A stretch of DNA of 64,000 bases from Flagellimonas profundi (GTDB taxonomy: Bacteria > Bacteroidota > Bacteroidia > Flavobacteriales > Flavobacteriaceae), in NCBI RefSeq assembly GCF_017313275.1, contig NZ_JAFLNM010000001.1:1612001-1676000 (forward strand). Direction: 5' to 3'. Below are positions 1-9,298 of the stretch, one piece after another. Made by a program: the position numbers and the translations under genes. The notes below the pieces were generated by a model. The model did not search any database, was not told the origin of the DNA, and saw only the letters and a program-made list of their open reading frames with translations. Numbering within the stretch: the stretch's first letter is position 1; every line of letters begins with the position of its first letter.

Positions 1-360
1 AACAATTTAAAACCATCGGAACGTTTCGCCATATGGATCACGGATCGGATCGGAACCATCGGTTTTTTTATTCTTATCCTAACATGGACCATATTTTGGC
101 TAGGATGGAACATGTTCGCGCCCGTTCATTTACGTTTCGACCCCTACCCCGCTTTTGTACTTTGGTTGTTCATTTCCAACATGATCCAGATATTTCTGAT
201 GCCCTTGTTGATGGTGGGGCAAAACCTTCAGGCCAAAAGAGCGGAGATAAGGGCTGAAAATGACTATAACGTCAACATCAAGGCGGAAAAGGAAATAGCG
301 CTTTTGATGCAAGAAATCAAGGAATTGAAAAAAATGCTTTCGGAAAAATCATCAAAGTAA
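1..360 (+). CDS. DUF1003 family membrane protein (5' end outside window)
   Basis: The frame is open from base 1 and ends with TAA at 360, so the start lies upstream of the window. The visible part reads through a Phe/Ile/Leu/Trp-rich membrane hairpin, then the family-typical FDPYP stretch, a second hydrophobic segment, an MVGQN-like turn, and a charged tail with RAENDYNVN and a Lys/Glu-rich coiled-coil-like end. This order matches the C-terminal half of DUF1003 proteins, which are small two-helix inner membrane proteins of unknown role. It runs toward the patatin gene and stops 3 bp before that gene's end, so the two converge. Confidence 0.8.
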   Translation, partial: NNLKPSERFAIWITDRIGTIGFFILILTWTIFWLGWNMFAPVHLRFDPYPAFVLWLFISNMIQIFLMPLLMVGQNLQAKRAEIRAENDYNVNIKAEKEIALLMQEIKELKKMLSEKSSK

Positions 361-363
361 ACC

Positions 364-1134
364 CTACCTGTTTTCTTCAAGGATTTCCATAAGCTTTGGT
401 ATTTTCTTCAAGGTGGACTCGTAACCGATTTCAAAAAGTGTTTTGGATTCCTTGATGTCAAACATATTGAACCGATAGCTGTCCTCAATTTCCAAGGCCA
501 AATCGCATTGCTTGAGACGCGGATAGACCGTGTTCCAAATGGCCAATTGAAAACAACGTGAGCCAACATTCCGTCTTCCCTGGATATCATATCGTTCCTC
601 ATGGGGACAGACACTGGAACCGATAACAGTATCACAGCTGGCCATCAGGGGCTCAATGGGTAAATTGTTCAACAACCCTCCATCTACATAGGTGTTTCCA
701 TTGAGAACAATGGGTTTAAATAGTAGCGGAAGGGCACAAGAGGCCATCAAGGGAATAATAAAGTTACCTTCCGAGGCAATTTCAAACTTCCCTGAATTGA
801 TATTGGACACACAGACATGAAGTCCGTTCTTGGGATTCTGGTGCCCAGTCACATGGATATGGGCTTCGAGAAACTTCTTCAAAAAGGTAAGCTCGGTAAC
901 TCCCTTATTGAAGATTCCCAATTTAAAGATATTTAAAAACTCTTTTTCGTGTGAAAGGTCAAGAATCTCCATCGGGGTATATCCAAAACAGTACAATGCC
1001 GCGATGATACTTCCTGCACTGGAACCGGAAACATGTTCCAGAAATATCCCGTGCTCGTTAAGGGCCTGAAGGACCCCTATGTGGGCTACTGCCCTGGCAC
1101 CACCTCCGGACAAAGCAATTCCAATCAATCGCAT
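364..1134 (-). CDS. Patatin-like phospholipase
   Basis: A 256-residue protein with the patatin hallmarks. A glycine-rich oxyanion stretch (SGGGARA) lies at residues 9-15, the nucleophile motif GSSAG at 37-41 (Ser39), and the catalytic Asp in VDGG at about 151. It has no signal peptide, so it is probably a cytosolic serine acyl hydrolase acting on membrane lipids. It is the last gene of the TolC-adaptor-RND run, starting 12 bp after the RND stop. Linking a lipase to an efflux operon is inference from position only. The substrate is unknown. Confidence 0.88.
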   Translation of the reverse strand: MRLIGIALSGGGARAVAHIGVLQALNEHGIFLEHVSGSSAGSIIAALYCFGYTPMEILDLSHEKEFLNIFKLGIFNKGVTELTFLKKFLEAHIHVTGHQNPKNGLHVCVSNINSGKFEIASEGNFIIPLMASCALPLLFKPIVLNGNTYVDGGLLNNLPIEPLMASCDTVIGSSVCPHEERYDIQGRRNVGSRCFQLAIWNTVYPRLKQCDLALEIEDSYRFNMFDIKESKTLFEIGYESTLKKIPKLMEILEENR

Positions 1135-1146
1135 TCTTTATTGTTT

Positions 1147-4146
1147 CTACGTTTTCAACAATTTAAGCATTATTGGAAGTACCACCAATAACAATGGCAA
1201 TGCGAAGACCAACCCTCCGATGACGGCAATAGCCAAAGGTTGGTGCAACTGGGCCCCTGCTCCAATACCCAGGGCCAAGGGAATCAAGGCCATGATTGCC
1301 GCAGTGGCTGTCATTAACTTGGGCCGCAATCGTTGGGCTATGGAATATTCGATCTTTTGAAGATGTGATAACGAAACATCACATTCTTGGTACTGTCGAT
1401 AGGTAAAAATGGCATTCTCCCCGATAATCCCGACTATCATAATGATACCAGTGTAACTCCCTACGTTCAAAGGTGTTCCTGTCAATAATAGACTCAACAG
1501 ACAACCTGCAACCCCTAAAATGGCAATGAATATGATGGCAAGAGCAATCTTGATCCTTCTGAACAGAAACAATATGACGGTAAAGACCAACAGTACCGCG
1601 GCAATCAAAATGAGCATCAATTCCTTAAAAGCCTGTTGTTGTTGCTGGTATTCCCCTCCATATTCAATATGATACCCCGGGGGAAGGCTGATCTTCGTGG
1701 ACAGATTGTTTCGGATATCGGTCAAGGTCGACCCCAGGTCCCTGTTGTTCAAGCGAGCCGTAACGACTCCCATGGATTTTTGGTTTTCCCGATTGATCTC
1801 TGCCACTCCCTTCCCTATTTCAATTTTAGCCACCTTTTGTAGGGGTACAATATCCCCACTGGGCAATTGCAGGGTCATTTGTTGGATATCGGAAACCGAA
1901 TTGGTGTTGGTGCCGGGAAATACCAACCGGATGTTCACTACCTGCTCCCTTTCAATGATACTACTGATGACCACCCCTTGGATCTGGGTTTCCAGTTGCG
2001 TTTGAAAGTCGGACGGCGTCAATCCCAGTTGTGCCAAAATGGGAACGTTGGGCTGAATGAGCACCTCGGGGCCCGCCACAATGATTCCGTCGCTCACATC
2101 GGCCGTACCATTTACCTGCTCCACCAATGTTGCGATTTGCCTGGAAAAATCCTCCAATTTTCCGATGTCGTCACCGAATACTTTAATCTCAATAGGTTGT
2201 ACAGAACTCATAAGATCTCCCAACATATCACCGATCACCTGACCAAAATCTACCGTCAGCGGTGGCACCGCCGCTTCAATTCGTCCCCTGATCTCATCGG
2301 AGACCTCGGTTGTAGTCTTTTTCCGTTTATCCTTTAGTTTTATTAGATAATCCCCTCGGTTCTGTTCGGTTATAAAAAATCCCATTTGCGTACCCAAGCG
2401 TGCCGAATAGGCCTCCACTTCCGGTTGCCCGTCCAAAATCCGGTTGACCACCTGTAACATCCGATCGGTCTCCTCCAAAGTGGTCCCCGCAGGACTGTAA
2501 TAGTCCAAAACAATGCTGCCTTCATCCATTTCCGGCAAAAATCCGGATGCCAATTTCGAGGGAACCAGCCAAATGATGGCCAAACATCCGAGGGCAAAAA
2601 GAACCCCAATCATTGGTCTGGTCAGAACCGTATGGATCCATTGGGTATTTGTATGAAGTTTTTTTGTGATTTTCTTTTTCGAGGCAAACAGCATCGAAAG
2701 CACCGGCACCACAAGCCATGTCACCAAAAAGGAACAGGCCAACGCAATGATCATACTAAACGCCATCACCTTGAAATAGGCCCCTGCCACCCCTGTCATC
2801 AACACAAAGGGAATAAAAATCACCAATGTGCTCAAGGACGACCCTACCATGGCCGGAAATAAATGGGCAATGGCCTCCTTGGACCACCATGCAGCGTTCT
2901 GGTCCGGATGCTCCTCTTTGATCTTATGCACCTGTTCCACGATGATGACCACATCGTCTATCATCAGGCCAATGGCAGCGGCAATGGCACCAAGGGTCAT
3001 GATATTGAAAGTGTATCCAATGGCATCCAAAACAATAAGGGTCAAGGAAAGGGAAAGGGGAATGGTAAAAAGTACCACCATACTGGCCGAAAAAGACCGT
3101 AGGAACAGGATGACCACCAATAGGGCCAGTACCAGACCTATCCAAAGTACATCCTTGATACTGCTGATACTGGTATTGACAAAATCCGCTTGCTTGTAAT
3201 AGGGTAAGAGTTTTACACCCTTTGGGAGAATGGACTCCAGTTCCCTTACCTTTTTTTCAATAGTGTTGTTGACCTCCACAAGATTGGAATTGGGCTGTTT
3301 GATGACAGCGATCAGGGGAACATTTTTACCATTGGCCAGGATCTTGGTATAGGATTTGGCCTCGGTCACTTTGACCTCGGCAATATCCTTCAACCGGATC
3401 AATCGATTTGGGGAGTTGATGATGACCAGGTTGCGAAGATCATCCAGATCATCGATGGCATTGTCGGTCAAGGTAAGATACAACCGATTATAGTCCGAGG
3501 CATATCCATTGGATTGCAAAATATTGGAATTGACCACGGCACTGGTAACCGCAGCAATCGAAATACCAAGGGTATGGATGACATAGGGTTTCAATTCAAT
3601 TTGGTATTCCTTGTCCTTGCCCCCTATCACCGCAATGTCCGACACCCCCGGCGTTGCGGCCAAATAGGGCTTTATCTGATATTTCGCTATTTTCTTCAAA
3701 TCCACTTGGGAGAGCCCCTCCCCTTCCAGGGAATACCCCATTACTGGCAGAATGGAGGGGTTCATTTTCTCTACGGATGTGGTCGTATTGGGCAAAATAT
3801 CCCCTTGGGACTGGTTGATAAAGGATTCAATCTGCGATTTGGCCGTATTGATATCGGTACTCCAATCCAAAAAGACAGAAATCTCACAACTGCCCCTTGA
3901 GGTGGTACTACGGATATATTGTAACCCTTCCGTTCTTCGGATGATATTTTCCAAAGGAATGGTCACCGTGGTCATCATTTTGTCCACAGGTTGCTGACCG
4001 GCATCCGCGATCACTTTGATCTTCGGAAAGGTGATGTCAGGAAACAGTCCCGTCTTCAGTCCCCGATAGGAAAAAACACCCCCGATCAATAACATCAGGG
4101 CTATGGCCAAAAGTGGATATTTGTATTTGGAGTAGGATAGCTTCAT
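1147..4146 (-). CDS. Efflux RND transporter, inner membrane permease (HAE1/AcrB-like)
   Basis: At 999 residues this is close to full length for the RND superfamily. An N-terminal transmembrane helix is followed by the FPDITFPKI signature, porter subdomains, a first six-helix block with GLMIDDVVIIVE, a second porter half, and a second block with GIIGENAIFTYR. The helix-4 sequence carries the acidic pair expected for proton relay (IDD). It would exchange protons for hydrophobic or amphiphilic compounds across the inner membrane, using the adaptor and TolC-like protein encoded just upstream. Its ATG overlaps the adaptor's TAA by one base, which suggests translational coupling. The substrate is not evident; the sequence is more like drug or solvent pumps than CzcA. 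Confidence 0.92.
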   Translation of the reverse strand: MKLSYSKYKYPLLAIALMLLIGGVFSYRGLKTGLFPDITFPKIKVIADAGQQPVDKMMTTVTIPLENIIRRTEGLQYIRSTTSRGSCEISVFLDWSTDINTAKSQIESFINQSQGDILPNTTTSVEKMNPSILPVMGYSLEGEGLSQVDLKKIAKYQIKPYLAATPGVSDIAVIGGKDKEYQIELKPYVIHTLGISIAAVTSAVVNSNILQSNGYASDYNRLYLTLTDNAIDDLDDLRNLVIINSPNRLIRLKDIAEVKVTEAKSYTKILANGKNVPLIAVIKQPNSNLVEVNNTIEKKVRELESILPKGVKLLPYYKQADFVNTSISSIKDVLWIGLVLALLVVILFLRSFSASMVVLFTIPLSLSLTLIVLDAIGYTFNIMTLGAIAAAIGLMIDDVVIIVEQVHKIKEEHPDQNAAWWSKEAIAHLFPAMVGSSLSTLVIFIPFVLMTGVAGAYFKVMAFSMIIALACSFLVTWLVVPVLSMLFASKKKITKKLHTNTQWIHTVLTRPMIGVLFALGCLAIIWLVPSKLASGFLPEMDEGSIVLDYYSPAGTTLEETDRMLQVVNRILDGQPEVEAYSARLGTQMGFFITEQNRGDYLIKLKDKRKKTTTEVSDEIRGRIEAAVPPLTVDFGQVIGDMLGDLMSSVQPIEIKVFGDDIGKLEDFSRQIATLVEQVNGTADVSDGIIVAGPEVLIQPNVPILAQLGLTPSDFQTQLETQIQGVVISSIIEREQVVNIRLVFPGTNTNSVSDIQQMTLQLPSGDIVPLQKVAKIEIGKGVAEINRENQKSMGVVTARLNNRDLGSTLTDIRNNLSTKISLPPGYHIEYGGEYQQQQQAFKELMLILIAAVLLVFTVILFLFRRIKIALAIIFIAILGVAGCLLSLLLTGTPLNVGSYTGIIMIVGIIGENAIFTYRQYQECDVSLSHLQKIEYSIAQRLRPKLMTATAAIMALIPLALGIGAGAQLHQPLAIAVIGGLVFALPLLLVVLPIMLKLLKT

Positions 4147-5063
4147 TATTTTTCGATACTGACTTTGGTGGAATCCTGCATTTGATAACTGCCTTCGGTC
4201 ACCACCTTGTCATGGATTCCTAGGTTTTTTGATATGACCTCGATCAAGGAATCGTTTTTGAGGCCGGTCTCGACATCTTGTCTGACCGCCAGGGTGTCAC
4301 CCAAGACCCTCATGACCCAAAAATCGGTCAACAATTCATTGGATTGAAGGGCGGAGTGTGGTATGGTCATGGCATTCTTTTTTTCCTTGTAGACCGTCTT
4401 GACCTGCACGTTCAGATTTTCGGGGAGTTCCTGCCCTGGGAGTTCGATCAAAAATTGTTGGGATTGGGGAATAGGGTCGATCACTGGAAGGATGGCCGAT
4501 ATTTTGGCCTGGATGACCGTTCCGTTCTGCAGCATGATCTCGCAAAGGGTCCCGATATCGATATGATCCCCATATTCATAGGGCACGTTGACTTGGACCA
4601 CGAGGGAACTTGGTTCTGAAATTATGGCCAGCACATCCCCTTCCGCCACATAATCATTACGCTGCACATTGAGTTGGGCTATGACCCCAGTACCATTACT
4701 GATGACTGAAATAGGCCCTGAAAGCTTGGCCAAGGTACTATCTATCTTTACGGCTTCGGCCAGCGCATCCTGTTCCTTGGTCCTGACCGTGGCAAAGGTC
4801 TGTCCGGCACGGATATGGGATCCCAATTTATGGGGCAACCAAGAGACATATCCCGTAACATTGGAACGCACGTTCTCCTTTTTCTGGTACAGGGTCACTC
4901 CATTGAAGGTGATATATTCCTTGATGTCACCTTGTTGAACCGCAGCGGTCTTTACCTGAATGGGCACTTCCGATGTGGTTGTGGTTTGGGGGTCGCCCTT
5001 ACAGGACCCTACGGAGGTCAAGACCCATATGCAAAGAAAGGTGTACCCTAATTTTTTCATCAT
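4146..5063 (-). CDS. Efflux RND transporter periplasmic adaptor (lipoprotein)
   Basis: A membrane-fusion protein of about 305 residues. I place the start at the ATGATG beginning one base after the upstream TolC stop. This gives a clean lipoprotein signal ending in a TSVGSC lipobox; reading further upstream would run into the TolC gene. A barrel-sandwich (lipoyl-like) half follows (near GYVSWLPHKLGSHIRAG), then a short hairpin and a second half with VIAQLNVQRNDYVAEGD. It would bridge the inner membrane pump and the outer membrane channel. The order TolC, adaptor, pump on one strand with essentially no gaps supports one tripartite system. Confidence 0.9.
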   Translation of the reverse strand: MMKKLGYTFLCIWVLTSVGSCKGDPQTTTTSEVPIQVKTAAVQQGDIKEYITFNGVTLYQKKENVRSNVTGYVSWLPHKLGSHIRAGQTFATVRTKEQDALAEAVKIDSTLAKLSGPISVISNGTGVIAQLNVQRNDYVAEGDVLAIISEPSSLVVQVNVPYEYGDHIDIGTLCEIMLQNGTVIQAKISAILPVIDPIPQSQQFLIELPGQELPENLNVQVKTVYKEKKNAMTIPHSALQSNELLTDFWVMRVLGDTLAVRQDVETGLKNDSLIEVISKNLGIHDKVVTEGSYQMQDSTKVSIEK

Positions 5064-5064
5064 A

Positions 5065-6342
5065 TCACCAGTTTGTATAGTTATATTGGTTACGCAACAA
5101 CCAGAGGTTGGTCTGAGCCTGCAGTTTGGCATAGGCCGTCAATTTATAGGTTTGGACCAGGTTCAAATAATCGATTACGGAAGCAAGTCCCTGAACCATT
5201 TTTTGTTTATAGATTTCCAGTATGTTCGACTGCAGTTGCAGTTGTTGTTCCATCTGTTTCAAATATGCCGTTTGTCCCTCCATCTGCATCTGAAGGCTTT
5301 CAAGGGTATTTTGGGCCTGGGTCTCATTGTACTTCTTGTAATAATCCAGGTTGTCCAATTTCAGTTTATTTTGGAGCTCATTATATTTTTTCTGGTGACC
5401 ATCGTAAATCGGTATGGTCAACCGGAGCCCTGCACTGAGTCCGAACCTACGTTGAAGGTTGTTCAGGTCCACTGCATTCAATCCAGAGTTGCCGTACACT
5501 GAAACCTGTGGCCGGTATTGGTTCTCAAATACATTTTGATCGGCGGATATCTGAAGGCTATCCAGGGCAAATCTTTTTTCGAAGAGCAAGGTGTCCTTTT
5601 GGGACGTTGTTTCAATTTGGGGTTCGGCCAAGGGATCGAAGTTTGTAAGGGATACCCCTGACAAGTTTCCCATTTGGGTATAAAGGTTCTTGAAGTTGAT
5701 ATCGATCTGATCCAATTCCAATTGTTTCGTCCCTATATCCGATTGGATGGCCAAATAATCACTTTCGGCCAAAATGCCCCGCTTTACCAACAACTCCATG
5801 ACCTTTAACCGATTATTGAGATCTTCAATGATACCAAGGGTAAAGTCCTTTTGGAGTTGCAATTGGTAAGTGAAGATATAGAGGTCCGTGATGTTCTTGA
5901 CCAGATTTCTGGTCATTTCCTCCTGTCCCAAGGCCAGGGACGCATTGTACAATTGGTTTTGGAGCAACAGATTGTCCACAATCGTCTTATTAAAAATGTT
6001 TTTGGTAATGTTCACTTGTGCAGAATAGAGTCCCCCATTGGTAATGCCCACATCATACCCCAGGGCATTGACGGAAGGGTTTGTGGTCACATCCAAAAAC
6101 TTGCCATTACTGTTGAAATAAGGTGCCACCAAAACTTCGGAGGTGGCATTGATCTGAAAGGCATTGTTCCGTGCCCTGATGATTTCGTTCTGCAGTTCCC
6201 CTACATTTTGAAGGTTGGCATTTTCCAAAAGTCCAGGGGCATTTTCTTCGGCATTGGTCACAAAGAATCCAAGGGATCTTTCCTGTGCACAGCTGTGATG
6301 TACCAATCCGAACAAAACCACCATACACACAAAATACCTCAT
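5065..6342 (-). CDS. TolC family outer membrane efflux protein
   Basis: The protein is rich in Gln, Asn and Leu and has two long alpha-helical repeat halves, as in TolC-type channels. The chosen ATG gives a signal peptide MRYFVCMVVLFGLVHHSCAQ; an in-frame ATG 33 bp upstream would add residues ahead of the signal. It is the first gene of the efflux operon and probably forms the outer membrane and periplasmic channel for the RND pump encoded two genes downstream. Its stop is separated by one base from the adaptor start. About 95 bp separate it from the PAP2 gene end upstream, so it may have its own promoter. Confidence 0.9.
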   Translation of the reverse strand: MRYFVCMVVLFGLVHHSCAQERSLGFFVTNAEENAPGLLENANLQNVGELQNEIIRARNNAFQINATSEVLVAPYFNSNGKFLDVTTNPSVNALGYDVGITNGGLYSAQVNITKNIFNKTIVDNLLLQNQLYNASLALGQEEMTRNLVKNITDLYIFTYQLQLQKDFTLGIIEDLNNRLKVMELLVKRGILAESDYLAIQSDIGTKQLELDQIDINFKNLYTQMGNLSGVSLTNFDPLAEPQIETTSQKDTLLFEKRFALDSLQISADQNVFENQYRPQVSVYGNSGLNAVDLNNLQRRFGLSAGLRLTIPIYDGHQKKYNELQNKLKLDNLDYYKKYNETQAQNTLESLQMQMEGQTAYLKQMEQQLQLQSNILEIYKQKMVQGLASVIDYLNLVQTYKLTAYAKLQAQTNLWLLRNQYNYTNW

Positions 6343-6438
6343 TACCAAACCATTACTGTTTTTCAAATATATCATTCTATTTCAAAATCCATGGATAATC
6401 ACAAATCGAGAAAAGCCCGATCCAAGTTGTCTTCCCTT

Positions 6439-7011
6439 TTAGAACTTATAGACCACCCCAAGGGCATAGGAACCGTCCCCACTTTGGAAGCTCACATCAA
6501 AATGTTCCTTCATGTAGGGGGTGGTAAACAGATAGGTCGAGGCAATTCCTGTCAAGGCCCCGCCCAAAATATCCCATCCATCGTGTCTATCGTTCACCCC
6601 CTCGATCCTACTGTAGGCAACGTAGGCGGCTACGGCATAGGCAGGGATTCCATATTTCCAACCGTACCTCCGTTGTAAAAAGGAAGCACCCTGAAAAGCA
6701 AAGGAGGTATGCCCTGACGGAAAAGCATGCCCATCGAGCCTACCTTCGGGCCTAGGTTTATTGATGGCATATTTCAAGATCCATGTGGCCGTCAAATTGG
6801 CGGTTGCCGACTTTCCCAATTGCCAAAACCCTTCCTTGTCCCCTTTGGCCAAAACGGTGATCAACGAAAAGGCCGTTGGGGCGAATTGTGCATAATCCCC
6901 GATCTTTTCAATGGAAGTTTCCATTGCAATCTCTTCTGCAACTTCCGATTGTTGCCCCTGCAAGTTGTTCAGGGCCAACAAAAAACACAATAAAATGGCA
7001 TACTTTACCAT
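6439..7011 (-). CDS. PAP2 family phosphatase (copy 1)
   Basis: A 190-residue secreted or periplasm-facing acid phosphatase/lipid phosphatase. The three PAP2 motifs are present in order: KYAINKPRP (motif 1), FPSGHTS (motif 2) and SRIEGVNDRHDGWD (motif 3, with catalytic His and Asp). The N-terminus (ILLCFLLALNNLQGQ) is a signal peptide. It begins 12 bp downstream of the HD-domain gene and belongs to the PAP2-HD-PAP2 run. Likely substrates are lipid phosphates such as undecaprenyl pyrophosphate or phosphatidic acid, but which one cannot be read from sequence. It closely resembles the other PAP2 protein at 7707-8282, suggesting a tandem duplication split by the HD gene. Confidence 0.9.
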   Translation of the reverse strand: MVKYAILLCFLLALNNLQGQQSEVAEEIAMETSIEKIGDYAQFAPTAFSLITVLAKGDKEGFWQLGKSATANLTATWILKYAINKPRPEGRLDGHAFPSGHTSFAFQGASFLQRRYGWKYGIPAYAVAAYVAYSRIEGVNDRHDGWDILGGALTGIASTYLFTTPYMKEHFDVSFQSGDGSYALGVVYKF

Positions 7012-7023
7012 GACGTATCAATT

Positions 7024-7659
7024 TTATGGTTCATTTATAATTTCCGTATCAAGTCGGCCCCGTAAAGTGGCCAGGTGTTGCTGTTTTACTGGTTCAAGCT
7101 CCCTTTGTCCAAAGGCGGTGAAATACCGGTGTTCCTCCAAGAAGGAAATATTGAGCAAGACCCAATCGCGTTCGGTATAGGACCACCCATGAAAATGCTG
7201 CCACTCTTCCCGTAACAACGCGTTCTTTGAAAAAAAGGATACGGTTCCCAAATGGAACAGATCGGCGTCACAAAGGATCTTTTCCAATAAGGTATTGGGG
7301 GATTGTGGCATTCTAGTGGCCATGATACAGGCCTGTACCGTTTGTAATGTTTCTTTTGGATACTTCCATGGTTCCAGGAACTTTGTTGCCATGGCATTGC
7401 TTTGGGCCTCATGCCCCTCAAAACCGGATGCATTTCCCACATCATGGAACAAGGCTGCCAATAGCGCCGGCTCCAATGCCTTTTCCGATAGCCCTTCATC
7501 CCTCCCGATCACCCGGACATGGTCAAACACTTCCAAGGTATGTTGCGCATTGTGGAACGGTAGTGACCCACATCGGCCTCCTTTCAAGAATGACACGCAG
7601 AATTGCCTGGCCAAGGAAAGGATATCTCCTGAGTTATGGGTTCGATCCTGATGTTTCAT
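7024..7659 (-). CDS. HD domain-containing phosphohydrolase-like protein
   Basis: About 211 residues. The metal-binding HD pattern is visible: a first His in PFHNAQHTLEV, then LFHDVG as the HD pair, followed by further His/Asp residues including DADLFHLG. This is the layout of HD/PDEase proteins that cleave phosphoesters or nucleotides. The start used is the ATG at 7659; translation further upstream would need TTG. It sits between two PAP2 genes with 12-bp and 47-bp gaps, all on one strand, so it is probably co-transcribed with them from the regulated promoter ahead of 8282. The substrate is unknown. Confidence 0.82.
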   Translation of the reverse strand: MKHQDRTHNSGDILSLARQFCVSFLKGGRCGSLPFHNAQHTLEVFDHVRVIGRDEGLSEKALEPALLAALFHDVGNASGFEGHEAQSNAMATKFLEPWKYPKETLQTVQACIMATRMPQSPNTLLEKILCDADLFHLGTVSFFSKNALLREEWQHFHGWSYTERDWVLLNISFLEEHRYFTAFGQRELEPVKQQHLATLRGRLDTEIINEP

Positions 7660-7706
7660 CCCTTTTTCCAAGGCTTTGCTTTGGTTCTATAAAAAGTCCG
7701 CATCAT

Positions 7707-8282
7707 CTAAAAGGTATAATTAAATCCAATGACGACCCCTTGTCCATCGCTTGAAAAAGTGAGCTCCATGCGATCTTCCTTATAGGGCCTTGTGAACAGA
7801 TAGGAACTTCCGATGCCCACCACGGCTCCCGCAAGGACATCCCAACCATCGTGTTTGTGGGCCTGGATACGGCTATAGCCCGTGAATGCCGCCAAGGCAT
7901 AGGCAGGCGCCCCGAATTTCCAACCGTAACGTTTTTGTAAAAAGGCGGCACTTTGAAAGGTCGTGGAGGTATGGGCAGATGGAAAGGCACGGTATCCATT
8001 ATCATAGGGCCTTGGTTTGTTGATGGCGTATTTCATCCCAAGGGTCACGGCTTGGTTCAACGCAAACCCTTTGGCAAACTGCCAACTCCCCTCCTGGTCC
8101 CCGATGAGCAGTGTCCCGGTAAGACTGGCCATCGGAAGGGAAACCAGCAATACATCCCCTGCAGTTTGTAGTGTCTTGTCCTGGGCATGGGTGTCCCAAA
8201 CCGTACAGGCCAAAAGCAGAAACAACCCTATGGTCGATATGCTTTTCTTGATTCCAATGGCTCCAAAAAACCGTACTTCCAT
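7707..8282 (-). CDS. PAP2 family phosphatase (copy 2)
   Basis: A 191-residue paralogue of the PAP2 protein two genes downstream, with a signal peptide (LFLLLACTVWDTHAQ). Motif 1 is KYAINKPRP; motif 2 is FPSAHTS, with Ala where copy 1 has the usual Gly; motif 3 is SRIQAHKHDGWD. It is the first gene of a PAP2-HD-PAP2 operon. Upstream lies a 22-bp direct-repeat operator (8353-8374) with a -7 box at 8340-8347, identical in layout to sites ahead of the response regulator and three other units. It is therefore probably controlled by the two-component system at 15087-17030. Confidence 0.9.
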   Translation of the reverse strand: MEVRFFGAIGIKKSISTIGLFLLLACTVWDTHAQDKTLQTAGDVLLVSLPMASLTGTLLIGDQEGSWQFAKGFALNQAVTLGMKYAINKPRPYDNGYRAFPSAHTSTTFQSAAFLQKRYGWKFGAPAYALAAFTGYSRIQAHKHDGWDVLAGAVVGIGSSYLFTRPYKEDRMELTFSSDGQGVVIGFNYTF

Positions 8283-8339
8283 GATGGTATACTTCGTTTG
8301 TGGTATGGGGATAAAAGATCCTCCCCTAACATTATGGAA

Positions 8340-8374
8340 CGAAAGTAGTACTGAAATCTAAAGACAATTTTAAG
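8340..8374 (-). promoter_or_regulatory. Response-regulator operator A with -7 box
   Basis: On the minus strand: CTTAAAATTGT then CTTTAGATTTC (8374-8353), a 5-bp gap, and the -7 box TACTTTCG (8347-8340). It drives the PAP2-HD-PAP2 run. The leader to the ATG at 8282 is about 57 bp, longer than at the other sites. Confidence 0.65.
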
Positions 8375-8395
8375 TTGCGTCCGAAGTACTATCCA

Positions 8396-9298
8396 TCATC
8401 CTTTTGTTCTGGGCACAATTACGGTCAAGGCTTTCTTTTCAATACCGATGGAAATCGTATTGTCCTCCATGGGATGGAACTCCCCATCTATCTGGGAATC
8501 GAAATGGGCACCGGGCAGTCCTGATAGATCAAGGCCTGTGGTTTGAAAATGTGTTGCTTCCTTGAGTAAATGCGGCTTGTTCATCAAGAGCAGAACACCC
8601 AATACCAACATTTTGAACCTGTTGATCTTGGTAATGACCAATACATCCAAAAGCCCATCCTGTAAAGATGCCTGTGGCGTAAGGCTCAGGTGATACCCCA
8701 TCACATTGGTATTGGAAACAAACACCAGAAAGGGGTTTGTCCTCCATTGCTTCCCATTGGCCTTGATCCCGATTTCTTGGGGTTTCTTCAATTCCTTAAA
8801 GGAAGTCATACATGCCCCCAGATATCCGGATAAAGTGCGCCTATTGGAAGATTCATAATTCTTGATGACACTGGCATCAAAACCTACCCCGGTGTTACTG
8901 AAAAAATAGCAATCGTTCATCCGCCCAGCATCAATGCGGATAGTATGTACATTCCGCAAAAGTCCCAGGGCCTCACGCAGGTTTTTGGGGATATGGAGGT
9001 TGGAGGCCAAGCCATTTCCGGAGCCAAACGGGATGATGCCCAAGGGGATGCCGGTACCCACGAGACAGGAGGCCACTTCATTGATGGTACCGTCCCCGCC
9101 ACAGGCCACGATGATATCCGCACCCTCAGCTACCGATTCATTGGTCAGACTGGTGGCATGGGTCTTGTATTGGGAATATTTTACGGTCAACCTATGAAAG
9201 CTCTTGATAAAAAACTGATCTAAATAGGCCTCATTGAGCACCCTTTCCCCCTTGCCCGCAATGGGATTGACAATAAAATGAATTCTCTGATGCCCCAT
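8396..9298 (-). CDS. YegS/DAGK family lipid kinase
   Basis: A 300-residue protein with the diacylglycerol-kinase-like fold. Residues 9-16 (IVNPIAGK) form the nucleotide-binding start, and GGDGT at 67-71 is the phosphate-binding loop. FGSGNGLA and DAGRMN follow, and a C-terminal beta domain ends near IGIEKKALTVIVP. The ATG at 9298 overlaps the TGA of the LTA-synthase-like gene (ATGA), so the two genes are translationally coupled. It probably phosphorylates diacylglycerol or a sphingoid lipid. In Gram-positives, DAG recycling by DgkB accompanies lipoteichoic acid synthesis, so pairing with a phosphoglycerol-transferase-like enzyme makes sense, but that logic is inference in this organism. Confidence 0.88.
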   Translation of the reverse strand: MGHQRIHFIVNPIAGKGERVLNEAYLDQFFIKSFHRLTVKYSQYKTHATSLTNESVAEGADIIVACGGDGTINEVASCLVGTGIPLGIIPFGSGNGLASNLHIPKNLREALGLLRNVHTIRIDAGRMNDCYFFSNTGVGFDASVIKNYESSNRRTLSGYLGACMTSFKELKKPQEIGIKANGKQWRTNPFLVFVSNTNVMGYHLSLTPQASLQDGLLDVLVITKINRFKMLVLGVLLLMNKPHLLKEATHFQTTGLDLSGLPGAHFDSQIDGEFHPMEDNTISIGIEKKALTVIVPRTKG

